Shown: positions 7,508 through 17,799, numbered from the stretch's first letter. The stretch is DNA of 64,000 bases from Streptomyces ureilyticus (GCF_011045025.1 NZ_JAAKZX010000018.1:18180-82179); one strand, 5' to 3'. Notes: a model not told the origin generated them from the letters alone. Translations and numbers: made by a program.

Positions 7508-8581
7508 TCACCGGTCGAAGTCCAACTCCACCTTTTCCGTGGCCGGATGGGACTGGCACGCCAGCACATACCCCGCTTCCGTCTCCTCCGGCTCCAGCGC
7601 GAAGTTGCGGTCCATCCGCACCTCGCCGGAGACCAGGAACGCCCGGCAGGTCCCGCACACCCCGCCCCGGCAGGCGTACGGCGCGTCGGGGCGGTTGCGC
7701 AGCACCGTCTCCAGGAGCGGTTCGCCGTCCCGCACCGGCCAGGTGCCCGCGCGCCCGTCGAGCCGCGCGGTCACCGTGCTGTGCGCGGGAGTCGGCACGG
7801 TGGCGGTCGGCGCGGCCCCGTCGTCCACATGGAAGATCTCCTCGTGGATGCGGCTCCGTGACACCCCGAGATCGCGCAACGCCCGCTCCGCCCCCTGCAC
7901 CAGGCCGAACGGCCCGCACAGGAACCAGCCCGCCACCGCGTCGACCGGCAGCAGCGCCGGCAGCAGCCCCGTGAGCCGCTCCCGGTCGAGTCGCCCGGAG
8001 GGCAGACCGGCCTGCTGCTCCTCCCGGGAGAGCACCGTCACCAGCTGGAACCGCTCCGGAAAGCGGTCCTTCAGATCGGCGACCTCCTCGAGGAACATCG
8101 TCGAGGCGGACGTACGGTCGCTGCGTATGAGGCAGAACCGCGCCTCGGGCTCCCGGGCCAGCAGTGTCGCGACGATCGACAGCACGGGTGTGATGCCACT
8201 GCCGCCGACCATCGCCGCGTACAGCCCGGGCGCCGGTTCGAGTGTGAAACGGCCGGCCGGTGTCATCACCTCCAGCTCGTCGCCGACACCGATCTCCTTG
8301 AGGGCGTACGTCGAGAAGGACCCGCCCTCGACGAGCCGCACCCCTACCCGCAGCGTCCGCGGGCCGTCGCCCTCCGCGGAAGCGGGGTCGGGCGCCGGCG
8401 AGCAGATCGAGTACGTACGCCGTATCTCCGTGCCGTCGACCGTGTGCCGCAGTGCCAGGTGCTGGCCCGGTGCGTACCGGTACTCCTCGCGCAGCTCCGG
8501 CGGTACCGCGAAGGTCAGGGCGACGGAGTCGTCGGTGAGCCGGTCGACCGCGGCCACCGGGAGTGTGTGGAAGCGGGCCAT
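7508..8581 (-). CDS. paaE: PaaE: reductase of phenylacetyl-CoA 1,2-epoxidase
   Basis: 357 residues, close to the 356 of E. coli PaaE. The first two thirds form a ferredoxin-NADP reductase-type module: FAD-binding RRTYSICS and GRFTLEPAPG, then the NADPH-binding GGSGITPVLSI. The C-terminal ferredoxin domain carries the plant-type 2Fe-2S motif CRGGVCGTC with a further Cys in LACQSH. It passes electrons from NADPH to the di-iron centre of PaaA. ATG 8581 overlaps the paaD stop (TGATG); a GTG at 8584 is an alternative. It is the last gene of paaABCDE. Confidence 0.95.
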   Translation of the reverse strand: MARFHTLPVAAVDRLTDDSVALTFAVPPELREEYRYAPGQHLALRHTVDGTEIRRTYSICSPAPDPASAEGDGPRTLRVGVRLVEGGSFSTYALKEIGVGDELEVMTPAGRFTLEPAPGLYAAMVGGSGITPVLSIVATLLAREPEARFCLIRSDRTSASTMFLEEVADLKDRFPERFQLVTVLSREEQQAGLPSGRLDRERLTGLLPALLPVDAVAGWFLCGPFGLVQGAERALRDLGVSRSRIHEEIFHVDDGAAPTATVPTPAHSTVTARLDGRAGTWPVRDGEPLLETVLRNRPDAPYACRGGVCGTCRAFLVSGEVRMDRNFALEPEETEAGYVLACQSHPATEKVELDFDR

Positions 8582-9174
8582 CACAACTCCTTGAAGTGGT
8601 CGAACGGTTCACGGCAGGACAGACAGCGCCGCAGCGCCTTGCAGGCGGTGGACGAGAAGCGGCTGAGCAGTTCGGTGTCGGCGGAGCCGCAGTGCGGACA
8701 GCGCACGGGGTCCGCCTCCGGGCCCACAGCCGGTGGGGTTTCGGCTGCCCCGCCCGGAGTGTGCGCGGCCGTCCGCGTCGGGCCGAGCGATATCGGAACC
8801 GGTCCCGTCGCCCGCTGCGTGCGCGGCGGTGCTATCCCGAACTCCCGTAGCTTGCGGCGTCCTTCGTCCGAGATGTCGTCCGTCGTCCAGGCAGGGGAGA
8901 GCACGGTCTGGACGGTCACTTCCGGCACCCCGTGCTCGTGCAGCACCCTCTCGATATCCGCCGACATGGCCTCGATGGCCGGGCAGCCGGTGTAGGTGGG
9001 CGTCAGCTCGACCTCGACCGCACCGCCCCCACGGACGTGGACCGCGCGGAGCACGCCCAGCTCTTCCAGGGTGAGGACCGGCAGCTCGGGATCGGGCACG
9101 GAACCGGCGAGCTTGTGCAGCTCTTCCTCGAGGATCGTCTTCTGTCCTTCGAAGGGTGTCGTTCTGGTCACCAT
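8581..9174 (-). CDS. paaD: PaaD: epoxidase maturation factor (DUF59/MIP18 type) with zinc motif
   Basis: 197 residues from ATG 9174, which overlaps the paaC stop by seven bases. The N-terminal half is a DUF59/MIP18 domain (SVPDPELPVLTLEELGVLRA and TPTYTGCPAIEAM), as in iron-sulfur assembly factors. The C-terminal part has CPHCGS followed by CLSC, a four-cysteine zinc or metal motif found in PaaD. A Pro/Thr-rich linker makes it longer than the E. coli protein (165 aa). PaaD is needed for epoxidase activity, probably for metal-centre assembly, but is not part of the stable complex. Confidence 0.93.
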   Translation of the reverse strand: MVTRTTPFEGQKTILEEELHKLAGSVPDPELPVLTLEELGVLRAVHVRGGGAVEVELTPTYTGCPAIEAMSADIERVLHEHGVPEVTVQTVLSPAWTTDDISDEGRRKLREFGIAPPRTQRATGPVPISLGPTRTAAHTPGGAAETPPAVGPEADPVRCPHCGSADTELLSRFSSTACKALRRCLSCREPFDHFKEL

Positions 9175-9887
9175 GACGCCCCCGGGTGGCTGCGGTGCAG
9201 ATGCTGCATCTCGGCGAGCATCCGTCCGAAGGGTTCCGTATGCAGTCCCTGTCGCCCGGCGCCCGCGGTCCACGCCCCGGACCGCGGTCCCTCCGGAACG
9301 TCGAGGGTCGCCCGGCGCAGTACGGCGGAGACGGACTCGAGCCAACTGGTCTCCAGATCCTTCCAGTTGACGTCTACCCCCTCGACCGGATGGAACATCT
9401 CGGCGGTGTACCGCCACAGCGCCTCGCACGCTTCCCGCATCCGCCGATGGCTCTCGGCCGTGCCGTCGCCCAGTCGCAGCGTCCACTGCTCGGCGTGGTC
9501 CTGGTGGTAGGCGACCTCCTTGACGGCCTTGGCCGCGAGCGGGGCGAACTGGCCGTCCCCGGCGGCGAGTTCCGCGTACAGCAGTCGCTGGTAGGTAGAG
9601 AAGTACAGCTGGCGGGTGATCGTGTGGGCGAAGTCTCCGTTCGGCTGCTCGACGAGCTGGAGGTTGCGGAAGTCGCGCTCCTCGCGGAGGTACGCCAGCT
9701 CGTCCTCGTCGCCTGCCATCGACAGGAGGACCCGTGCCTGGCCGAGCAGGTCGAGGGCGATGTTGGCGAGGGCCACTTCCTCTTCGAGGACGGGCGCCTT
9801 GCCCGCCCACTCCCCCAGTCGGTGCGAGAGCACCAGGGCGTCGTCGCCGAGGGCGAGGGCGGCCGTGGAACCGGCGGTGACCGTCAC
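9168..9887 (-). CDS. paaC: PaaC: structural subunit of phenylacetyl-CoA 1,2-epoxidase
   Basis: 239 residues from GTG 9887, in GTGA overlap with the paaB stop. It shows the ferritin-like all-helical pattern of PaaC: LGEWAGKAPVLEEEVALANI, DLLGQARVLLSMAG and KEVAYHQDHAEQW. PaaC supports and partners the catalytic PaaA subunit but lacks a full set of di-iron ligands. Size and neighbours match the family (E. coli 248 aa). Confidence 0.95.
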   Translation of the reverse strand: MTVTAGSTAALALGDDALVLSHRLGEWAGKAPVLEEEVALANIALDLLGQARVLLSMAGDEDELAYLREERDFRNLQLVEQPNGDFAHTITRQLYFSTYQRLLYAELAAGDGQFAPLAAKAVKEVAYHQDHAEQWTLRLGDGTAESHRRMREACEALWRYTAEMFHPVEGVDVNWKDLETSWLESVSAVLRRATLDVPEGPRSGAWTAGAGRQGLHTEPFGRMLAEMQHLHRSHPGASW

Positions 9888-10167
9888 AGGTGCTTCACCC
9901 CTTCCGGGATGTCGTAGAACGTCGGGTGGCGGTATGGCTTGTCGGCGGCCGGTTCGAAGAAGGGGTCCTTCTCGTCCGGTGAGGAGGCCGTGATCGCGGT
10001 GGAGGGGACGACCCAGATGGAGACGCCTTCGCCGCGCCGGGTGTACAGATCGCGGGCGTTGCGCAGCGCCAGCTCGGCGTCCGGCGCGTGCAGGCTGCCG
10101 GCGTGGGTGTGCGAGAGTCCGCGACGCGAGCGTACGAAGACCTCCCACAGGGGCCAGTCGTTGGTGG

Positions 10168-10171
<4 letters not shown>
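9884..10171 (-). CDS. paaB: PaaB: small subunit of phenylacetyl-CoA 1,2-epoxidase
   Basis: 95 residues read from GTG 10171, which overlaps the paaA stop by four bases (GTGA). The family signature [20 protein letters not shown] opens the protein and [19 protein letters not shown] follows. PaaB bridges PaaAC heterodimers in the epoxidase complex. Length is normal for the family. Confidence 0.95.
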
Positions 10172-11175
<1,004 letters not shown>

Positions 11176-11206
11176 GTGGTCCCCCTCGACCTTGATCAAG
11201 CTACCG

Positions 11207-11220
11207 ACCGATCGTTCGGT
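11207..11220. promoter_or_regulatory. TetR (PaaR-type) operator before paaABCDE
   Basis: ACCGATCGTTCGGT, of the form ACCGNNCGNNCGGT, lies 32 bp upstream of the paaA start. The same sequence in reverse complement is at 16215-16228, and a one-base variant at 19035-19048. The form agrees with the motif I recall for the phenylacetate regulator PaaR of Corynebacterium. Confidence 0.78.
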
Positions 11221-11265
11221 TCGTCCGATTCAATGGTGGGACGAGGGCCGTAAGGTGTCAACCGC

Positions 11266-11288
11266 TGTGGATAACCCGCTGTGGACAA
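11266..11288 (-). other. Two DnaA-box-like 9-mers
   Basis: TGTGGATAA (11266-11274) and TGTGGACAA (11280-11288) are the reverse complements of TTATCCACA and TTGTCCACA. Both point the same way, 14 bp apart, in the gap between paaA and the DUF5819 gene. Confidence 0.5.
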
Positions 11289-11444
11289 CGTCACGGTGGT
11301 GGTCGCTGTGTTCGCCGGGGCTGTGCCGGGAGGGCGGGCTTAAGTACCGTGCCGGTGCGAACGTCGCGGCGCGGCATCCCGCGGGTGGTACGGCACCGGG
11401 CCGGCCTGCGACGGAATATGGCGGACATCGGGAAACGGGGCGGA

Positions 11445-12311
11445 ATGGACGCGTACGACGAGGGCTCGAACCCCCGGCACGAGCCGCCGGACGAGCCCGA
11501 GCCCGCCGCCATCGACTCTCACCCGCCGGACGACCGCGCAGCGCCTGCCGGGCTCTCGCCGGACGAGCGCGCGGCAGGCGCCGCACCCCCGCCGAACCAC
11601 CCAGCGCCCCCGCAGTACGACTCCGCGCACTCTCCCCCCAACGGCATAGCCGCCCTTTCCCTCCGCTACCAGATCGCCGTCGCCCTGGCCCTCGCCGTCG
11701 TCACGGTCGCCGCCTGTGTGCACCTCGGCATGATGTTTCTGCACGTCGCGCCCTCGAACACGGTCACCAAGCAGCATGGACAGGCGATCGACGAGTGGGT
11801 CTACCCCGAGTTCGAGCAGAACTGGAAGCTCTTCGCCCCCAACCCGCTGCAGCAGAACATCGCCGTCCAGGTCCGCGCCGAGGTGCGGGCCACTGACGGC
11901 GGCATCCGGACGACCCGCTGGTACGACCTATCCGCACTGGACGGCGCGGCCATCGACGGCAACCTGCTGCCCAGCCACACCGAGCAGAACGCCCTGCGCC
12001 GCGCCTGGGACTTCTACGTGGGCACGCACGACAACGAGAACCGTCCCGACGGCCTGCGCGGCGCCCTCTCCGAGCGCTATCTGCGCCGCCTTGTGGTGCT
12101 GCGCCTGGACCGTGAGCAGGCGGGCGGCCAGGGTGCGGTCGTCCAGCAGGTCAAGGTCCGCTCCCGTACGACCAATGTGCCGCCTCCTCAGTGGAGCACG
12201 GAGAAGGTGTCCGACAAGCCCGCCTTCCGCGAACTGCCCTGGTGGCCGGTGACCGAGGCCGACCGGGCGGCAGGCACGCGCGACACGAGGACAGAGGCGG
12301 GGGCCCAGTGA
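11445..12311 (+). CDS. DUF5819 family membrane-anchored protein
   Basis: 288 residues from ATG 11445; ATG 11418 is an alternative start. Residues 1-65 are rich in Pro, Asp and Glu and probably disordered. One strong membrane helix follows (YQIAVALALAVVTVAACVHL), then a likely extracellular domain containing WVYPEFEQNWKLFAPNPL, a hallmark of DUF5819 proteins. The function is unknown. Its TGA overlaps the GTG start of the HTTM gene (GTGA), so the two are translationally coupled. DUF5819 and HTTM genes commonly occur side by side in actinobacteria, which suggests one membrane system. Confidence 0.78.
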   Translation: MDAYDEGSNPRHEPPDEPEPAAIDSHPPDDRAAPAGLSPDERAAGAAPPPNHPAPPQYDSAHSPPNGIAALSLRYQIAVALALAVVTVAACVHLGMMFLHVAPSNTVTKQHGQAIDEWVYPEFEQNWKLFAPNPLQQNIAVQVRAEVRATDGGIRTTRWYDLSALDGAAIDGNLLPSHTEQNALRRAWDFYVGTHDNENRPDGLRGALSERYLRRLVVLRLDREQAGGQGAVVQQVKVRSRTTNVPPPQWSTEKVSDKPAFRELPWWPVTEADRAAGTRDTRTEAGAQ

Positions 12312-13579
12312 GCAGCGACGACCGCACCGGCACTCTCGAGAGCGCATCCCGCCTCGACCGGAAGCTCGCACGCGGCATCTCCCGGGTCACCGGTGCTGCG
12401 CTCGGCCCATATCAGACCGCCGTCATACGCATCGGCTTCGCCGCCACCTGGCTGGTGTTCCTACTGCGGGAGTTCCCGCACCGCCGGGACATGTACGGAC
12501 CGGACGGGCCCTGGAGCTGGGACCTCGCCCAGCAGCTCATCGCGGACAATCGCGCGTTCACGGCCCTGATGTGGTCCGACAGCCTGATCTGGTTCGAGAT
12601 CGTCTACGTACTGGCCGTGCTGTCGAGCGCCCTGCTGATGCTGGGCTGGCGGACCCGCGCCATGTCCGTGCTCTTCATGATCGGCGTGCTCTCGCTGCAG
12701 AACCGCAGCGTCTTCATGGGTGACGGCGGGGACAACGTCATCCACCTGATGGCGATCTACCTGGTGTTCACGCGCTGCGGCCAGGTGTGGTCCCTGGACG
12801 AGCGGCGGGAACGTCGCGGACGTGAGGCACGCGCGCGTGGAGAGCGTTCCGGCCCGGACAGGGTGGGCCCCGCCCTGTGGGGCGTGCTCGGATTCCTGCT
12901 GGCCGCGGCCACGCTCGCGGGGAAGGTCGACGGCGGCTTCCTGGGCGGCTGGCTGACGTTCTTCTGGGGGCTGTGGGCGGCGCAGGGCCTGTGGTGGCTG
13001 GTCTCACACCGGGCGCGGACCGCCGAGCCGCGGATCTTCCTGGACGTCCTCGCCAACCTCCTCCACAACGCCGCCCTGTTCATGATCATGGCCGAGGCGT
13101 GCCTGATCTACGCGACCGCCGGCTGGTACAAGATCCAGGGCTCACGCTGGCAAGACGGCACCGCCGTCTACTACCCGCTCCACCTCGACTACTTCTCGCC
13201 CTGGCCCGCCCTCGCCGAACTGCTGACCGCGAACGGCACGCTGGTGATGCTGGTGACGTACGGGACGGTCGTCGTGCAGGTCGCCTTCCCCTTCACGCTG
13301 TTCAACCGGCGGGTGAAGAACGTCCTGCTGGCAGCCATGATCACTGAGCACGCCGTGATCGCCGTGGTGCTCGGCCTGCCGTTCTTCTCGCTCGCCATGA
13401 TCGCGGCGGACGCGGTCTTCCTGCCGTCGTCCTTCCTGCGCCGCCTCGGCAGATGGGCGGCACGCGCGCGCGTGCGGCTGTTTTCCCGTGGCAGCCGCCC
13501 TACGATCCCGGGGCCCCGCAAGGGTGATCAGCGCACCCCGGAGAAGGCCGAGCACCCGCACGTAGGCTTCACCGCATGA
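12308..13579 (+). CDS. HTTM (horizontally transferred transmembrane) domain protein
   Basis: 423 residues from GTG 12308, which overlaps the previous stop. Several hydrophobic helices are evident (for example FAATWLVFLL, LIWFEIVYVLAVLSSALLML, ALFMIMAEACLIYATAGWYK), with an Arg-rich cytoplasmic loop around residues 165-190. The pattern matches the HTTM domain, which is related to vitamin-K-dependent gamma-glutamyl carboxylase. The segments MYGPDGPWSWD and AGWYKIQGSRWQDGTAVYY are typical. Catalysis has not been shown for most bacterial members. It is coupled to DUF5819 upstream and to a SpoU methyltransferase downstream. Confidence 0.82.
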   Translation: MSSDDRTGTLESASRLDRKLARGISRVTGAALGPYQTAVIRIGFAATWLVFLLREFPHRRDMYGPDGPWSWDLAQQLIADNRAFTALMWSDSLIWFEIVYVLAVLSSALLMLGWRTRAMSVLFMIGVLSLQNRSVFMGDGGDNVIHLMAIYLVFTRCGQVWSLDERRERRGREARARGERSGPDRVGPALWGVLGFLLAAATLAGKVDGGFLGGWLTFFWGLWAAQGLWWLVSHRARTAEPRIFLDVLANLLHNAALFMIMAEACLIYATAGWYKIQGSRWQDGTAVYYPLHLDYFSPWPALAELLTANGTLVMLVTYGTVVVQVAFPFTLFNRRVKNVLLAAMITEHAVIAVVLGLPFFSLAMIAADAVFLPSSFLRRLGRWAARARVRLFSRGSRPTIPGPRKGDQRTPEKAEHPHVGFTA

Positions 13580-14373
13580 CGGCCCTCCACGACCCCGTAC
13601 GCGCCTGGCACCGGCTCGCCGACACCTCCGTACTGCTCGACGGCTTCCACGCCCTCAAGCACGCCGTACGCTTCCACGCCGAGGTCCCGGTGGCCGTCAC
13701 CGCCGACCGGCGGGCCGCCCTCGCGCTGGCCGAGGAACTGGCCCCGGACGTACGGGACACGCTCGACGGGCTCCTGGCTCAGGTCCCGGAGGACGTCTTC
13801 AAAGCCCTCGTCCCCCGGCCGCACCCCACCGCGGTGGCCGCTTTGGCGGTACGTCCCTCCCGTGCGGCCAACCTGGAGACGCTGGCCCGAACCCCCTGGC
13901 CCGCCCCCGTCGTGGTGCTCGACAATCCGCGCAACCTGGGCAACGCCGGAGCCGTGATCCGTCTCGCCGCCGGCTTCGGGGCGACCGGTGTGGTCACGAC
14001 CGGAACCCTCGATCCCTGGCATCCCACGGTCGTACGCGGCGGGGCGGGGCTGCACTTCGCGACGGCCGTGGAGCGGCTCGCCGTGCACGAACTGCCTCCG
14101 GGCCCGGTGTTCGCCCTCGACCCGGAGGGCGAGGACATCCGTGGCCTCAAGCTCCCGGACGACGCCCTGCTCGCCTTCGGCTCCGAACGCAGCGGACTGT
14201 CGCCGGAACTGCGCGCCCGCGCCGACCACTTGGTGTCCCTGCCGATGCGCCCCCAGGTCTCCAGTTACAACCTCGCCACCAGTGTGGCCATGACCCTGTT
14301 CCACTGGAGCGCGGCTGGGGGCGCGGCCGGAAGCGTGCCCGTGCCGGGCGGTCCTGACGTCCGCCCGGCCTGA
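13576..14373 (+). CDS. SpoU/TrmH family RNA 2'-O-methyltransferase
   Basis: 265 residues; ATG 13576 overlaps the HTTM stop. The C-terminal SPOUT domain shows the three usual motifs: NPRNLGNAGAVIRLA (motif 1), FGSERSGLSPEL (motif 2) and PMRPQVSSYNLATSVAM (motif 3), which build the trefoil knot that binds S-adenosylmethionine. The N-terminal 110 residues are the substrate-binding extension seen in rRNA methyltransferases. The exact nucleotide cannot be told. Its coupling to two membrane-protein genes is probably organisational rather than functional. Confidence 0.88.
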   Translation: MTALHDPVRAWHRLADTSVLLDGFHALKHAVRFHAEVPVAVTADRRAALALAEELAPDVRDTLDGLLAQVPEDVFKALVPRPHPTAVAALAVRPSRAANLETLARTPWPAPVVVLDNPRNLGNAGAVIRLAAGFGATGVVTTGTLDPWHPTVVRGGAGLHFATAVERLAVHELPPGPVFALDPEGEDIRGLKLPDDALLAFGSERSGLSPELRARADHLVSLPMRPQVSSYNLATSVAMTLFHWSAAGGAAGSVPVPGGPDVRPA

Positions 14374-14391
14374 CCCTCCGAAGGTGCAGGC

Positions 14392-16083
14392 TCACGCCTC
14401 CCGGCGCACCTCCACCACCCGGAAGCGGTTCGCCACGAACGCCCCGTCGCACAGCGCCGCGTTCGCCGCCGGGTTGCCGCCCGAGCCGTGGAAGTCCGAG
14501 AAGGCCGCCGTCTGGTTGACGTACACCCCGCCGGTCAGGTTCAGCGAGAGCTGGGCGCACTCCTCCAGGCAGGCCTCCTGGACGGCCTGCTCGACCTCCT
14601 GGGAAGTCGTGTACGCGCCGACCGTCATGGCGCCCTTGTCCCTGATCGTCCGCCGCAGCAGCTCCACGCCCTCCTCGGCCGAGTCGACCGCGACCGCGAA
14701 GGAGACCGGCCCGAAGCACTCGCTCATGTAGGCCGCCTCGGCATCGGGCTTGGCGCCGTCCAGCTTCACGATCACGGGCGTACGGACGACCGCGTCCGGG
14801 AAGTCCGGGTTGCGGATCTCCCGTGAGGCCAGGGCGACTTCGCCGAGGCCCGACGCGGCCTCCAGGCGGGCCTTCACGTCCGGGTTCACGATCGCACCGA
14901 GCAGGGCGTTCGCGCGGGCGTCGTCCCCTAGGAGTCCGCCGACCGACTTGGCGAGATCGGCGACCACCTCGTCGTACGACTTGGGGCCCTCCTCCGTACG
15001 GATGCCATCGCGGGGGATCAGCAGGTTCTGCGGGGTCGTGCACATCTGGCCGCTGTAGAGGGACAAGGAGAAGGCGAGGTTCGACAGCATCCCCTTGTAG
15101 TTGTCGGTCGACTCCACGATCACCGTGTTGACGCCGGCCTTCTCCGTGTAGACCTCCGCCTGCCGGGCGTTGGCCTCCAGCCAGTCGCCGAACGCCGTCG
15201 AGCCCGTGTAGTCGATGATCCGGATCTCGGGGCGGGTGGCCAGGTTCTTGGCGATGCCTTCGCCGGGGCGCTCGGCGGCCAGCGCCACCAGGTTCGGGTC
15301 GAAGCCCGCCCCGGCGAGCACCTCGCGTGCCACCTGGACGGTGAGGGCGAGCGGCAGCACCGCGCGCGGATGGGGCTTGACCAGGACCGGGTTGCCCGTG
15401 GCCAGGGAGGCGAACAGGCCCGGATAGCCGTTCCACGTAGGGAAGGTATTGCAGCCGATCAGCAGGGCGATACCGCGCGGCACCGGCATGAACTGTTTGT
15501 TCAGCGCCAGGGGCTCACGCTTGCCCTGAGGCTTCGTCCACTCCGCGGTGTCCGGAGTTCGGACCTGCTCCACATACGCGTACGCCACCGCCTCCAGGCC
15601 GCGGTCCTGGGCATGCGGGCCGCCCGCCTGGAACGCCATCATGAAGGCCTGGCCACTGGTGTGCATGACCGCGTGCGCGAACTCATGCGTCCGGTCGCTG
15701 ATCCGCTTGAGGATCTCCAGGCACACCACCGCGCGCATCTCAGCGCCCGCGTCGCGCCACGCGCGCTGCCCGGCCTTCATGGCGGGCAGCAGGACGTCGA
15801 TGTCCGCGTGCGGATACGTGACCCCCAACTCGATGCCGTACGGGGAGACTTCGCCGCCCACCCAGTCGTCGGTGCCGGGCTGGCCCAGGTCGAGGCGGGT
15901 GCCCAGGAGGGCATCGAAGGCGGCCTTGCCCTCCGCCAGGCTCAGGCTGCCGTCCTCGCCGTACGCCTTGGGGTGCTCGGGGTGCGGGGACCAGTACGCG
16001 CGCGTGCGGATCGTTTCCAGCGCCTGATCGAGGGTGGGCCGGTGCTGGGCGATCAGCTGGTGCGCGGTGAGTTCGGCGGCCAT
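14392..16083 (-). CDS. paaN: PaaN: phenylacetate degradation aldehyde dehydrogenase-type protein
   Basis: 563 residues from ATG 16083. The whole protein has the aldehyde-dehydrogenase fold. Motifs include GCNTFPTWNGYPGLFASL, DYTGSTAFGDWLEANA and a catalytic cysteine in SGQMCTTPQN. It fits the PaaN form that lacks the fused hydratase (MaoC) domain of E. coli PaaZ. It probably oxidises the ring-opened aldehyde of the phenylacetyl-CoA pathway, with ring hydrolysis done elsewhere. It is transcribed away from paaH, and the PaaR-type operator at 16215 lies between the two starts. Confidence 0.9.
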   Translation of the reverse strand: MAAELTAHQLIAQHRPTLDQALETIRTRAYWSPHPEHPKAYGEDGSLSLAEGKAAFDALLGTRLDLGQPGTDDWVGGEVSPYGIELGVTYPHADIDVLLPAMKAGQRAWRDAGAEMRAVVCLEILKRISDRTHEFAHAVMHTSGQAFMMAFQAGGPHAQDRGLEAVAYAYVEQVRTPDTAEWTKPQGKREPLALNKQFMPVPRGIALLIGCNTFPTWNGYPGLFASLATGNPVLVKPHPRAVLPLALTVQVAREVLAGAGFDPNLVALAAERPGEGIAKNLATRPEIRIIDYTGSTAFGDWLEANARQAEVYTEKAGVNTVIVESTDNYKGMLSNLAFSLSLYSGQMCTTPQNLLIPRDGIRTEEGPKSYDEVVADLAKSVGGLLGDDARANALLGAIVNPDVKARLEAASGLGEVALASREIRNPDFPDAVVRTPVIVKLDGAKPDAEAAYMSECFGPVSFAVAVDSAEEGVELLRRTIRDKGAMTVGAYTTSQEVEQAVQEACLEECAQLSLNLTGGVYVNQTAAFSDFHGSGGNPAANAALCDGAFVANRFRVVEVRREA

Positions 16084-16214
16084 CAGGGACCAACTCCTCG
16101 TCTCTAGAGCTCTTCATTGAGCTCGCGACCTGGGCGGAAATATTGAGAGGCGTGACGCGAAGCGTCTCGTTCAGGGTGGTGGTGGGCGACGGGTGGGCAG
16201 TCAGAGTTAGAGTA

Positions 16215-16228
16215 ACCGAACGATCGGT
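16215..16228. promoter_or_regulatory. TetR (PaaR-type) operator between paaN and paaH
   Basis: ACCGAACGATCGGT, the exact reverse complement of the site before paaA. It lies 57 bp before paaH and 132 bp before paaN, so one site could serve both promoters. Confidence 0.8.
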
Positions 16229-16284
16229 CGGGACAAGAGGGTCCGCCGAAGCTGTGGAAAACCCCGTGCGGGAGGATCGCGAGC

Positions 16285-17799
16285 ATGACAGCACTCGACC
16301 TCGCCGCGCCGGTGGCCGTCGTCGGCACGGGCACCATGGGCCAGGGCATCGCCCAGGTCGCACTGGTCGCGGGCCATCCCGTGCGGCTGTACGACGCCGC
16401 CCCCGGCCGGGCCCGGGCCGCGGCCGAGGCCATCGGCGCCCGCCTCGACCGGCTGGTCGAGAAGGACCGGCTGACCGGCGCCGACCGGGACGCCGCGCGC
16501 ACTCGCCTCAGCCCCGCCGAAACCCTGGCCGAGCTGGCCGACTCGCATCTCGTCGTCGAGGCCGTCCTGGAACGGCTCGACGTCAAGCAGCAGCTGCTGC
16601 GCGAGCTTGAGGAGATCGTCACGGAGAACTGCCTGCTCGCCACCAACACCTCCTCCCTGTCGGTGACCGCCATCGGTGGCGCCCTGCGCAACCCCGGCCG
16701 CTTCGTCGGCCTGCACTTCTTCAACCCCGCGCCGCTGCTGCCGCTCGTGGAGGTCGTCTCCGGGTTCGCGACGGACGTCACGTCGGCCACATGCGCGTAC
16801 GAGACGGCACGCGCCTGGGGGAAGACCTCGGTCGCCTGCGCCGACACCCCCGGCTTCATCGTCAACCGCATCGCGCGGCCTTTCTACGCCGAGGCCTTCG
16901 CGGTCTACGAGGCCCAGGCCGCCGACCCCGCCACGATCGACGCCGTCCTGCGCGAATCCGGTGGCTTCAAGATGGGCGCCTTCGAGCTGACCGACCTCAT
17001 CGGGCAGGACGTCAACGAGTCGGTCACCCGCTCCGTGTGGGAGGCCTTCTTCCAGGACGTGCGGTTCACGCCCTCGCTCGCCCAGCGGCGGCTCGTCGAG
17101 TCGGGCCGGCACGGCCGCAAGACGGGACGCGGCTGGTACGCGTACGGGGACGACGCGGAGCGGCCCGAGCCGCACACCGCGGAGAAGGCCCAGCCGCCCG
17201 CGTACGTCGTCGCCGAGGGAGGCCTGGGCCCCGCGGCCGAACTGCTCCCGCTGATCCGCGAGGCGGGCATTCAGGTCCGCGAGGACGAGGAGGACCACGG
17301 CACCCGCCTGGTGCTGCCCAGCGGCGGACAACTGGCCCTCGCGGACGGACAGACCTCCGTCGAGTTCCGAGACGTCGTCTACTTCGATTTGGCGCTCGAC
17401 TACCGCAAGGCGACCCGGATCGCCCTGTCCGCCTCGCAGGACACCCAGCCGGGGACTCTCGCCGAGGCCACCGGGCTCTTCCAGGCGCTCGGCAAGGACG
17501 TCAGCGTCATCGGGGACGTACCCGGGTCGATCGTCGCCCGCACCGTGGCCCGCATCATCGACCTGGCGCACGACGCGGTCACCAAGGGGGTGGCCACCGA
17601 GGAGGACATCGACACGGCGATGCGCCTGGGCGTCAACTACCCGCTGGGGCCCTTCGAATGGAGCCGCAAGCTCGGCAAGAGCTGGGCCTACGACGTCCTG
17701 GAGGAGCTGCATCTGCGCGACCCCTCCGGACGGTACGCGCCGTCCCTCGCGCTCTACCGCCATGCGTACGCCTCCGAGAAGCGGGAGGGCACCCCATGA
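16285..17799 (+). CDS. paaH: 3-hydroxyacyl-CoA dehydrogenase, PaaH type
   Basis: 504 residues from ATG 16285 with GGGAGG upstream. The N-terminal NAD-binding Rossmann domain begins VAVVGTGTMGQGIAQVALVA. The family signature near residues 185-200 (ADTPGFIVNRIARPF) marks the 3HCDH C-terminal domain, and a second C-terminal domain copy (DVPGSIVARTVARIID) follows, as in PaaH/PaaC-type enzymes. It oxidises 3-hydroxyadipyl-CoA to 3-oxoadipyl-CoA with NAD late in the phenylacetate pathway. Its stop overlaps the TetR start (ATGA). The next enzyme (PaaJ thiolase) is not in the window. Confidence 0.92.
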   Translation: MTALDLAAPVAVVGTGTMGQGIAQVALVAGHPVRLYDAAPGRARAAAEAIGARLDRLVEKDRLTGADRDAARTRLSPAETLAELADSHLVVEAVLERLDVKQQLLRELEEIVTENCLLATNTSSLSVTAIGGALRNPGRFVGLHFFNPAPLLPLVEVVSGFATDVTSATCAYETARAWGKTSVACADTPGFIVNRIARPFYAEAFAVYEAQAADPATIDAVLRESGGFKMGAFELTDLIGQDVNESVTRSVWEAFFQDVRFTPSLAQRRLVESGRHGRKTGRGWYAYGDDAERPEPHTAEKAQPPAYVVAEGGLGPAAELLPLIREAGIQVREDEEDHGTRLVLPSGGQLALADGQTSVEFRDVVYFDLALDYRKATRIALSASQDTQPGTLAEATGLFQALGKDVSVIGDVPGSIVARTVARIIDLAHDAVTKGVATEEDIDTAMRLGVNYPLGPFEWSRKLGKSWAYDVLEELHLRDPSGRYAPSLALYRHAYASEKREGTP

